39,903 bases of DNA from Allosalinactinospora lopnorensis (lineage in GTDB: Bacteria; Actinomycetota; Actinomycetes; Streptosporangiales; Streptosporangiaceae), in contig NZ_LAJC01000057.1 in assembly GCF_000981225.1 (NCBI RefSeq), positions 1 to 39,903 of the forward strand, read 5' to 3'. The notes below the pieces were generated by a model. The model was not told where the DNA came from, made no database searches, and worked only from the letters and a program-made list of their open reading frames with translations. Positions 32,750 to 39,903 of this stretch are shown piece by piece (within the stretch, counting starts at the first letter, position 1; every line of letters begins with the position of its first letter). The translations under genes were made by a program, and so were the position numbers.

Positions 32750-34699
32750 ATGACCGGACCGAACGCCCGGCCCAGCGAGGAGACGCTGCGTGACCTGCTG
32801 GACGGACGGTGGGCGCACGTCCGCCGGATGCTCCGGGAGCGGTTGCGCGGTGAGCTGTTCGCCCCCGTCGCGGGACTCGGTGTGGAGGAGCACCGGGAAC
32901 GGGTCGGCAAGCAGTTGAAGGCCCTCTCCGCGACCGAGCTGCCCGGCTACGGGTTCTCCTCCGAGTACGGGGGCGCCGACGACGTGGGAGCCTCGGTCGC
33001 CACGTTCGAAATGCTGGTGTGCGACCTGTCGCTGATGGTCAAGGTCGGCGTGCAATGGGGGTTGTTCGGCGGGGCGGTCCAGGCGCTGGGAACCGAGGAG
33101 CACCACACCCGGTACCTGCCGCGCATCATCGCGCTCGACCTGCCCGGCTGCTTCGCGATGACCGAGACGGGACACGGATCGGACGTGCAGCGGCTGCGCA
33201 CGACGGCGCGCTACGACCCCGCCTCCGAAGAGTTCGTGGTGCACACTCCGGACGAGGACGCCCGCAAGGACTACATCGGCAACGCGGCCCGCGACGGCCT
33301 CATGGCCGTGGTGTTCGCCCAGCTCATCAGCAAGGAGCAGAACCACGGTGTGCACGCGCTGCTGGTCCCGATCCGCGACGCCGAAGGGAGTCCCGTCCCC
33401 GGCGTGCGCATCGAGGACTGCGGACTCAAATCCGGCCTCAACGGAGTCGACAATGGACGGATCCGGTTCGACAACGTGCGAGTGCCCAGGAACGCCCTGC
33501 TCAACCGGTACGGCGATGTCGCGCCCGACGGCGGCTACTCCAGTCCCATCGAGAACCGGGACCGGCGCTTCTTCACGATGCTCGGCACACTGGTGCGCGG
33601 GCGGATCAGTGTCGCGGGCGGTGCGGGCAACGCGACGAAGGCGGCGCTGGCCATCGCGATCCGCTACGCGGACACCCGGCGCCAGTTCGAGCGTCCCGGA
33701 ACCGGCGAGGAGGTCGTGCTGCTGGACTACCGCGCGCACCAGCGCCGGCTGATACCCGCGCTGGCCAGGAGCTACGCCCTGCATTTCGCCCAGGAGGAAC
33801 TGGTCGGCGCGCTGCACGACGGTTCGACCGGAGAATCCCCCGACGAACACGAGCAGCGCGAACTGGAGGCCCGCGCCGCGGGTGTGAAGGCCGTCGCCAC
33901 CTGGCACGCCACCCAGACCATCCAGGTCTGCCGCGAGGCGTGCGGCGGCGCCGGTTACCTCGCGGAGAACCGGCTCCCCCAGCTGAAGGCCGACACGGAC
34001 GTCTTCACCACGTTCGAAGGCGACAACACCGTCCTGCTGCAGCTCGTCGCCAAAGGGCTGCTCACCCATTACCGGGACGCGTTCGGCAGCCTGGACCTCC
34101 TGGGGACGGCCCGCTTCGTCACCGGGCAGTTCCTCGGCGCCGTGATCGAGCGGACCGCGGCGCGGTCGCTGATCGAACGCCTGGTCGACGCCGCACCGGG
34201 GCGCAGCGAAGACGCCGACCTCTACAGCCGGGGCTGGCAGCTCAGGCTGCTGGAGGACCGCGAGAAGCACATCATCGAAGGGCTGGCGCGGCGGCTGCGC
34301 CGCGCGGGCTCCGAGGACGCCGCGTTCGACGCGTTCAACAACGCCCAGGACCACGTGCTCAAGGCCGGGCGGGCGCACGTCGACCGTGTTGTCCTGGAGG
34401 CGTTCGTCGCGGCCATCGACCGGTGCGCGGACGTGGAGACCCGCGCCGTGCTGGACCGACTGTGCGACCTCTACGTGCTCTCGCTCGTGGAGGAGGACCG
34501 CGCCTGGTTCCTGGAGCACGAGCGCCTGACCCCCTCCCGGGCGAAAGCCGTGACGGAGGCCGTGAACACGCTGTGCGCGACACTGCGCCCGCACGCCGTC
34601 GCCCTCGTCGACGCGTTCGGCCTGCCCGACGAGTGGCTGACCGCCCCGATCGCCCTGGGCGCCGAGGCGGCCCGGCAGGAGCAGCGGCGCGGCGCCTAG
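32750..34699 (+). CDS. Acyl-CoA oxidase / acyl-CoA dehydrogenase family protein
   Basis: 649 residues, ATG 32750 with GGGGG five bases upstream. The size and the four-part layout (N-terminal helical, beta-barrel with CFAMTETGHGSDVQ, FAD-binding helical, extra C-terminal domain about 450-640) fit the acyl-CoA oxidase (ACOX) branch. The catalytic base is E423 in TTFEGDNTVLLQ, and the preceding REACGGAGYL block is also diagnostic. Such flavoproteins oxidise acyl-CoA to trans-2-enoyl-CoA, passing electrons to oxygen. The next gene, on the opposite strand, is a PadR regulator whose stop overlaps this stop. No other beta-oxidation genes are near, so the acyl chain it uses is unknown. Confidence 0.9.
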   Translation: MTGPNARPSEETLRDLLDGRWAHVRRMLRERLRGELFAPVAGLGVEEHRERVGKQLKALSATELPGYGFSSEYGGADDVGASVATFEMLVCDLSLMVKVGVQWGLFGGAVQALGTEEHHTRYLPRIIALDLPGCFAMTETGHGSDVQRLRTTARYDPASEEFVVHTPDEDARKDYIGNAARDGLMAVVFAQLISKEQNHGVHALLVPIRDAEGSPVPGVRIEDCGLKSGLNGVDNGRIRFDNVRVPRNALLNRYGDVAPDGGYSSPIENRDRRFFTMLGTLVRGRISVAGGAGNATKAALAIAIRYADTRRQFERPGTGEEVVLLDYRAHQRRLIPALARSYALHFAQEELVGALHDGSTGESPDEHEQRELEARAAGVKAVATWHATQTIQVCREACGGAGYLAENRLPQLKADTDVFTTFEGDNTVLLQLVAKGLLTHYRDAFGSLDLLGTARFVTGQFLGAVIERTAARSLIERLVDAAPGRSEDADLYSRGWQLRLLEDREKHIIEGLARRLRRAGSEDAAFDAFNNAQDHVLKAGRAHVDRVVLEAFVAAIDRCADVETRAVLDRLCDLYVLSLVEEDRAWFLEHERLTPSRAKAVTEAVNTLCATLRPHAVALVDAFGLPDEWLTAPIALGAEAARQEQRRGA

Positions 34700-35496
34700 G
34701 GTGTCTCCTCCCCTGTCCCGTCCTCGTCGTGGCCGTCCTCGGCCAGCAGCCGGTACAGGGAGCGGCGGGTGTCGGCGAGGACGCGCTCGGCCCTCTCTAC
34801 CTGGTCGGGCGTGCCGGCCTGGGCCACCTGCACCACGGCGGTGAGCACCTGGAGGGTGAGGTCGCGGACCCCGGAGAGCGGCTCCTCGGCCTCCTCGGCC
34901 TCCCACGGCGGCGTGAGCCCGTCGGCGTGCTCCTCGACGTAGGCGCGGCCCTCCTCGGTCAGCTCGAAGGGGCGCCGGCGCCCCTCGCCCGCGGTCTCCG
35001 CGGGGCGCACCAGGCCCTCGTCCTGGAGTTGCTGGAGCATCGGGTACACCGATCCGGAGCTGGGCCGCCACGCGCCGCCGCTGCGCTCCCGGCCGTCGCG
35101 TATGATCTCGTAGCCGCTGCGCGGCCCCTCGGCGAGCAGCAGCAGGATGCCGGTGCGGATGTCCCCCCGGCGCCCCCTGGGCCCGCCCCGCCCGTGGTGC
35201 CGGTGGTGCCGGCCGAAAAGGAACTCGAACGGGTGGCCGCCCGGACCGAACGGCGGCCCGCCGCCCCAGAACCAGGGCGGCATCGGGGACCCTGCTCCTC
35301 GGTGGCCTCCGCTCATCGCCATCCACGGTGGCCCGCACCGCCCGCTCCGCCCCCTCCGGCCGCGCCGGGAGCCCTCGTTCTCCGCTCCGGCCGAGGTCTG
35401 CCCGTGCTCCTCGCCGCTCTGCCGTTCGCGCTGATTCCCCCATGGCGCCCAGGGCCCCGCGCCCCAGGTCCACGGCATCGCGTGTGACGCTGACAT
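34696..35496 (-). CDS. PadR-family transcriptional regulator with Gly/Trp/His-rich N-terminal extension
   Basis: 266 residues, ATG 35496 with GGAGG eight bases upstream. The PadR winged helix lies unusually far in (about 110-185: RGDIRTGILLLLAEG, SGYEIIRD, PSSGSVYPMLQQLQDEGLV, LTEEGRAY) and is followed by a dimerisation helix. The first 105 residues are low-complexity, rich in Gly, Trp, Pro, Arg, with an HHRHH cluster just before the domain, which may bind metal or simply be flexible. PadR proteins usually repress an adjacent transporter or their own gene. An AT-rich promoter with palindromes lies upstream. The stop codon overlaps that of the convergent oxidase gene (34697-34699) on the shared CTAG. 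Confidence 0.88.
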   Translation of the reverse strand: MSASHAMPWTWGAGPWAPWGNQRERQSGEEHGQTSAGAENEGSRRGRRGRSGRCGPPWMAMSGGHRGAGSPMPPWFWGGGPPFGPGGHPFEFLFGRHHRHHGRGGPRGRRGDIRTGILLLLAEGPRSGYEIIRDGRERSGGAWRPSSGSVYPMLQQLQDEGLVRPAETAGEGRRRPFELTEEGRAYVEEHADGLTPPWEAEEAEEPLSGVRDLTLQVLTAVVQVAQAGTPDQVERAERVLADTRRSLYRLLAEDGHDEDGTGEETP

Positions 35497-35533
35497 TCGA
35501 CCTGCCTCCGATACGTCGGATTCGTAGTCATCT

Positions 35534-35578
35534 CTATCGAGATAGGTTAACGATATATCTAAACCATATCGGCTGCAA
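35534..35578 (-). promoter_or_regulatory. padR promoter with overlapping operator palindromes
   Basis: On the minus strand, -35 TTGCAG (35573-35578), a 17-base spacer, and -10 TATCGT (35550-35555). A perfect 12-bp palindrome CTATCGAGATAG (35534-35545) covers the expected start of transcription, and CGATAT...ATATCG (35551-35556 with 35566-35571) sits between the two hexamers. This is the layout of an autorepressed PadR gene. The AT content stands out from the surrounding DNA. Confidence 0.7.
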
Positions 35579-35589
35579 TAGCCAGTCGT

Positions 35590-35686
35590 CGCCGGCTGCT
35601 CCGCACCGATCGGGGGCCGAGCCGGTCCGGCCGTGCGCTGCTGCGGAGTGCGTCCAGGGCCGGCGCGCGGACGAGAGCAGCCGGCG
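35590..35686. repeat. Long-range inverted repeat downstream of ackA, possible terminator
   Basis: 12-bp perfect arms CGCCGGCTGCTC (35590-35601) and GAGCAGCCGGCG (35675-35686) enclose 73 bases with further pairing (CGCAC with GTGCG). It begins three bases after the ackA stop on the minus strand. It may be the 3' end structure of the xfp-ackA mRNA and separates it from the padR promoter. Confidence 0.55.
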
Positions 35687-35689
35687 CGA

Positions 35690-36781
35690 TCAGCGCCCGC
35701 CGAGCCTCGCCCGCACGTCGCGGGCGATCTTGATGTCCTCCCTGGACGTGATGACGAGGGTGCGGACGAAGGCGGCCGGCCCGGTGATGTCGGCGTCGGC
35801 CCTGGCCGCGTCGTTGGCTTCGGGATCGAGCCCGACGCCGAGGAAGCCGAGCCGCTCGGCGGCGCCCGCGCGGACCACCGGCTGGTTCTCGCCGACCCCG
35901 CCGGTGAACACGAGGGTGTCGATCCCGCCCAGCGCGGCGGCCATCGCGGCGATCTTCGCGCGCAGCCGGTGCAGGTACACGTCGAGGCCCAGGACGCAGT
36001 CGGCGTCGCCGCCCTCCGCCCGCCTGACAACGTCGCGCATGTCGGAGGTCCCGGTCAGCCCGGCGAGACCGCCGTGCCGCTCCAACCCCTCGGCGACCTC
36101 CTCCGCGCCGAACCCGGCATCGCGCAGCAGCCACAGCACCAGTCCCGGATCGACGTCGCCGCTGCGGGAGTTCATGACCAGCCCCTCAAGAGGGGTGAAC
36201 CCCATGGTGGTGTCGACGCACCGGCCCCTGCGGACGGCCGCCAGGGACGCTCCCGCGCCCAGGTGGGCGGTGACCAGCCGCCCCGGGTCCCCGCCGAGCA
36301 TCTCCGCGGCACGCCGAACCGCGTAGGCGTGCGAGATGCCATGGAACCCGTAGCGGCGCAGCGGGTACCTCTCCCGCCATTCGCGCGGGATCGCATACGT
36401 GGCGGCCTCGGGCGGGAGGTTCACGTGGAACGCCGTGTCGAAGCACGCGGCCTGGGGCGTCTCGGGCAGGACCCGCCGCATGGCGTCGATCCCGGACAGC
36501 GCCTTGGGCTGGTGCAGCGGGGCGAGGCCGGTGAGACCGCGCAACCGCTCCACGGTGCCGTCGTCGAGCACGGCGGCACCGCTGAACTCGCCGCCGCCGT
36601 GTACGACCCGGTGGCCGACGGCGTCGACCCCGGAGAACCCCTCCACCGCGGCGGCCAGCTTCTCCTCGGAGACGGCCCCCTCGTCGAGCGGCGGATCCTC
36701 CCGGCACAGGAGCTCGTCATCAGGGCCGAGCAGGCGGAGCTTCACACTGCTCGACCCGGTGTTCACGACCAGCACCCGCAT
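35690..36781 (-). CDS. ackA: Acetate kinase
   Basis: 363 residues, ATG 36781 with GAGGAGG eight bases upstream. ASKHA-fold features: VLVVNTGSSSVKLRLL (phosphate 1), GHRVVHGG, FDTAFH, RYGFHGISHAY, TAHLGAGASL, and FTGGVGENQ. It converts acetyl phosphate plus ADP to acetate plus ATP. It lies 28 bases after xfp on the same strand, so the acetyl phosphate source is the phosphoketolase, not phosphotransacetylase. It is slightly shorter than the E. coli enzyme (400) but all motifs are present. Confidence 0.95.
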   Translation of the reverse strand: MRVLVVNTGSSSVKLRLLGPDDELLCREDPPLDEGAVSEEKLAAAVEGFSGVDAVGHRVVHGGGEFSGAAVLDDGTVERLRGLTGLAPLHQPKALSGIDAMRRVLPETPQAACFDTAFHVNLPPEAATYAIPREWRERYPLRRYGFHGISHAYAVRRAAEMLGGDPGRLVTAHLGAGASLAAVRRGRCVDTTMGFTPLEGLVMNSRSGDVDPGLVLWLLRDAGFGAEEVAEGLERHGGLAGLTGTSDMRDVVRRAEGGDADCVLGLDVYLHRLRAKIAAMAAALGGIDTLVFTGGVGENQPVVRAGAAERLGFLGVGLDPEANDAARADADITGPAAFVRTLVITSREDIKIARDVRARLGGR

Positions 36782-36809
36782 GGCGGGGACCTCCTCACGG
36801 GGCCGGGGG

Positions 36810-39183
36810 TCAGCCGCTCCACGTCCAGTCGCGGATGTCCGGCGCGTCCTCGCCGTACTCGCGGGTGTGGGTGCGGCAGCGCAACCGCTCGTCCTGCATC
36901 CGCTGGCGCAGGTGCGCGGCCCTGACCCCGAGGCCGGGCAGCCGGTCGATCACGTCCATGACCAGGTGGAAACGGTCGAGGTCGTTCAGCATGAGCATGT
37001 CGAACGGCGTGGTCGTCGTCCCCTCCTCCTTGTAACCGCGCACATGGAGGTTGTCGTGGCCGTTGCGCCGGTAGGTGAGCCGGTGGATCAGCCACGGGTA
37101 ACCGTGGAACGCGAAGATCACCGGCTTGTCCACCGTGAACAGCGCGTCGTACTGGCGCTCGGTCATCCCGTGCGGGTGCACCTCGGCGGGCAGCAGCCGC
37201 ATCAGGTCGACCACGTTGACCACCCGCACCTTCAGCTCGGGCAGGTGCTCCCGGATGAGCCCGGCCGCGGCGAGCGTCTCCCGGGTCGGGGCGTCGCCCG
37301 CGCAGGCCAGCACCACGTCGGGTTCGAAGCCGGCGTCCGTGCTGGCCCACTCCCAGATGCTCGCTCCGCGGGTGCAGTGCGCGACCGCCTCCTCCATGCT
37401 CAGGTAGCTGAGCGCGGGCTGCTTGCCCGCGACGACCACATTGATGGTGTCGCGCATGCGCAGGCACCGGTCGGTGGTCACGAGCGCGGAGTTGGTGTCG
37501 GGCGGCAGGTAGACCCGGATGATCCCCGGTTTCTTGTTCATGACGTGGTCCAGGAAACCGGGGTCCTGGTGGGTGAACCCGTTGTGGTCCTGCTGCCACA
37601 CGTGCGAGCTGAGCAGGTAGTTGAGGGAGGCGATGGGGCGCCGCCACGGCAGCTCCCGGGCGACCTTGAGCCATTTGGCGTGCTGGTTGAACATCGAGTC
37701 CACGATGTGCACGAACGCCTCGTAGCTGTTGAACAGCCCGTGCCTGCCGGTCAGCAGGTAGCCCTCCAGCCAGCCCTGGCACAGGTGTTCGCTCAGCACC
37801 TCCATGACCCGCCCGTCGCGGGAGAGGTGCTCGTCGGTCGGCAGGAGCTCCGCGTCCCAGGCGCGGCCGCTCACCTCGAAAACGGCGTCCAGCTTGTTGG
37901 AGGTGGTCTCGTCGGGCCCCATCATCCGGAAACTGCGCGGGTTGGCCCGGATCACGTCGCCGATGTACCCGCCAAGAACCTTCGTGGCCTGGTGGCGCGT
38001 CTTCCCGGGTTCGGGCACCTCCACCGCGTGGTTCCGGACGTCCGGCAGGCTCAGGTCCTTGAGCAGCAGCCCGCCGTTGGCGTGCGGGCTGGCGCTGATC
38101 CGGCGCTCGGGTGCCGGAAGGGGCGCGGTGACCTCCGGCAGCGGGGCTCCGTCGGAGTCGAAGAGTTCCTGGGGCCGGTAGGAGCGCATCCACGACTCCA
38201 GCATCCTCCGGTGCTCCGGGTCGTCGTGGACCCGGGGAAGGGGGATCTGGTGCGACCGCCACGTCCCCTCGACCGGCAGGCCGTCCACCTCCGCCGGCCC
38301 GGTCCACCCCTTGGGAGTGCGGAGTACGATCATCGGCCAACGGGCGTTCTCCGCGGTACCGCCCTCCCGGGCGCGCCGCTGGACGGCCGCGATGTCGTCG
38401 AGTGCCGCGCCGAGGGCGCCGGCCATCGCCTGGTGCATCGCCTCGGGCTCGTCGCCGGAGACCACGTAGGGCCGGTAGCCGTTGCCTCCATGAGCGCGAG
38501 GAGGTCCGACTCGGGTATGCGCGCTAGGAGGGTCGGATTGGCGATCTTGTACCCGTTGAGGTGCAGGATCGGCAGCACGGCACCGTCCCGCGCGGGGTTG
38601 GTGAACCTGTGCGACGGCCAGCTTCCGGCCAGAGGGCCGGTCTCCGCCTCCCCGTCGCCGATGACGGCGGCCACGACGAGGTCAGGGTTGTCGAAGGCCG
38701 CGCCGTGGGCGTGGGCGAGGGAGTAGCCGAGCTCTCCCCCTTCGTGGATGGAGCCCGGGACCTCCGGCGCGATATGGCTGGGAACCCCGCCGGGAAAGGA
38801 GAACTGCCGGAACAGCTTGCGCATCCCCTCGGTGTCGCGTGTGACGTTGGGATAGATGCCGGTGTAGCTGCCGTCGAGCCATGCGGTGGCCACCGATCCC
38901 GGCCGCCGTGCCCGGGGCCGACGACCCACATCATCTCGGTTCCGCGGCTTTTGGCCTGGTAGGACAGGTGCGTGTAGACGAAGTTGAGCCCCGGCACCGT
39001 CCCCCAGTGCCCGAGCAGCCTCGGTTTGATGTGCTCGACTCGCAGCGGTTCCCGGAGCAAAGGGTTGTCGAGCAGGAAGATCTGGCCGACCGAGAGGTAG
39101 TTGGCCGCCCGCCAGTACAGATCGATCCGGTCGAGTTCCCCACTGTCGAGCGAGGCTCCGGGACGCGCTTCCGTCGCCGTCAT
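36810..39183 (-). pseudogene. xfp: Xylulose-5-phosphate/fructose-6-phosphate phosphoketolase, interrupted by two single-base frameshifts
   Basis: The gene spans ATG 39183 (GGGGGAAGC just upstream) to TGA 36810. Three frames are needed. Frame one gives the start through VVGPGHGG. Frame two resumes at [17 protein letters not shown], and includes the thiamine motif [19 protein letters not shown] and [17 protein letters not shown]. Frame three resumes at [15 protein letters not shown] and runs to the end. One missing base near 38901-38902 (GG in the run before CCGCC) and one near 38485-38486 (CC in TTGCCTCC) restore a single frame: 2374 bases plus two equals 792 codons, 791 residues, the family's normal length. 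As written the gene gives no full enzyme. Both losses are in short G/C runs, so sequencing error is as likely as real decay. Xfp splits xylulose 5-phosphate or fructose 6-phosphate into acetyl phosphate and an aldose phosphate, feeding AckA. Confidence 0.85.
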
Positions 39184-39372
39184 GCTTCCCCCTGGTTTCG
39201 CGCATGGACGGTGGATGGACCGATCGCACCACTACCCGGATCAGCGCCTCACTATGGGAGGCCGAAGGTCACTTCCGCGCCATGTGTGCCCGCCGTCATT
39301 GAAACCTTGTGTAGGCGCAGGCCACACGGGTAGCGGCTGCCTTGCTTGACCGCCTCTTCACACCAGGGCAGG

Positions 39373-39378
39373 TAGGTT
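39373..39378 (+). promoter_or_regulatory. Possible -10 element of a leaderless promoter
   Basis: TAGGTT lies seven bases before the ATG at 39386, with no SD. A TTGACC hexamer at 39346-39351 is 21 bases upstream, longer than ideal. Low confidence. Confidence 0.3.
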
Positions 39379-39385
39379 GGCCGCA

Positions 39386-39903
39386 ATGAGTACGAGCCCA
39401 GAGAACAACGACCACCAGACAACGACGTCGCAGCGGGACGAAGCGCCGGTCCTGGAAGAACCGGCCCCGCACGACACCCCGGACGCCGCGGAGCAGGACG
39501 CCGACCGCGCCTCCGGCGAGGCCGAGGAGTGGCAGGAGGCGCCGTCCGCCGGACCGGCACCAGCGGGCGGGATCGTCTCCGCGGAGACGTTCAGTATCGC
39601 CGGACTTCTGGCGCTCTCGGCCGTGTTCTTCGGCGTCCGGCTGACCGAGCTCCTGCCGAGCCTGGTCGGGCAGAGCCAGGAGGGCGTGTTCGCCGGGATC
39701 ATCGCGGGCGACGGGGCGGTCGCCCTGATCGCCGTCGCCCTGGCGGTGGTGAGTCTGCTGCTCGCCAACAAGTCCACCCGCCCATGGGCGCGCTGGGTGG
39801 CCACGGCCACCATCATCGCCGGCGTCATCTTCCTCGCGGGAGCGGTGACCGCCTACACGCTGGTGCCCGAGCCGCAGCCCCAGCCGCCGATGATGCCGGG
39901 CAA
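39386..39903 (+). CDS. Small membrane protein with acidic disordered N-terminus (partial)
   Basis: At least 172 residues; the C-terminus is beyond the right edge. Residues 1-60 are acidic and rich in Glu, Asp, Ala, Pro (disordered). Then three hydrophobic segments (about 69-85, 102-126, 138-159), ending in a Pro/Gln-rich stretch at the edge. The third-position GC of this frame matches the neighbours, supporting real coding. No family was recognised. It is divergent from xfp, with 202 bases between the two starts. Confidence 0.7.
   Translation, partial: MSTSPENNDHQTTTSQRDEAPVLEEPAPHDTPDAAEQDADRASGEAEEWQEAPSAGPAPAGGIVSAETFSIAGLLALSAVFFGVRLTELLPSLVGQSQEGVFAGIIAGDGAVALIAVALAVVSLLLANKSTRPWARWVATATIIAGVIFLAGAVTAYTLVPEPQPQPPMMPG

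Noticed and set aside
36810-39183. Programmed ribosomal frameshifting in xfp
   Set aside because: Two independent shifts with no slippery heptamer or downstream pseudoknot seen; base loss or sequencing error is simpler.

Overview
The window is very GC-rich and dense with overlapping ATGA start/stop junctions. It looks like chromosomal DNA of a high-GC actinomycete, and gene content (ClgR, ergothioneine genes, GylR glycerol cluster, dapA-rnj-ftsK cluster, MenA menaquinone enzyme) fits a Streptosporangiales/Nocardiopsaceae-like or Streptomyces-like organism. The genus is inference. No phage, IS element, tRNA, rRNA or CRISPR array was seen. Thirty-three genes or gene remnants are supported; two are cut by the window edges.

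Layout. 1-4339 (minus): a large membrane Ser/Thr kinase (C-terminus off the left edge) and a ROK repressor. 4603-9465 (plus): a sugar ABC importer (lipoprotein plus two permeases, no ATPase) and a NagZ-type GH3 enzyme, divergent from the ROK gene across an AT-rich operator region. This looks like a GlcNAc-oligosaccharide or muropeptide uptake unit that borrows a shared ATPase. 9656-10108 (plus): a cysteine-free Rrf2 regulator with a leaderless-type promoter. 20010 down to 10229 (minus): a conserved actinobacterial core block, dapA, rnj (RNase J), ftsK, a RodZ-like gene, rimO, pgsA, cinA, clgR. The recA-recX genes that usually follow clgR are not next to it.

20402-22932: a YvlD-type 4-TM protein, a GNAT acetyltransferase, menA, and a 5'-truncated OmpA-domain remnant. 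23041-26597 (plus): glycerol unit gylR, glpK, glpF, with a perfect 14-bp-arm palindrome over the gylR promoter. 31964 down to 26729 (minus): ergothioneine operon egtA-B-C-D with overlapping junctions, then dapB. 32098-35496: a GNAT gene, an acyl-CoA oxidase-like gene, and a PadR regulator whose stop codon overlaps that of the oxidase. 39183 down to 35690 (minus): phosphoketolase (xfp) and acetate kinase (ackA), a bifid-type shunt from xylulose 5-phosphate or fructose 6-phosphate to acetate and ATP; xfp as written carries two single-base frameshifts. 39386 to the end: start of a small membrane protein.

The least ordinary signals are a possible multi-branched structured leader before dapA, the two frameshifts in xfp, a 51-bp-period in-frame duplication inside egtC, the gylR palindrome, and a His/Cys cluster in the kinase. 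No clearly new multi-gene system (defence, toxin, secretion or biosynthetic) was recognised; most of the window is core metabolism.
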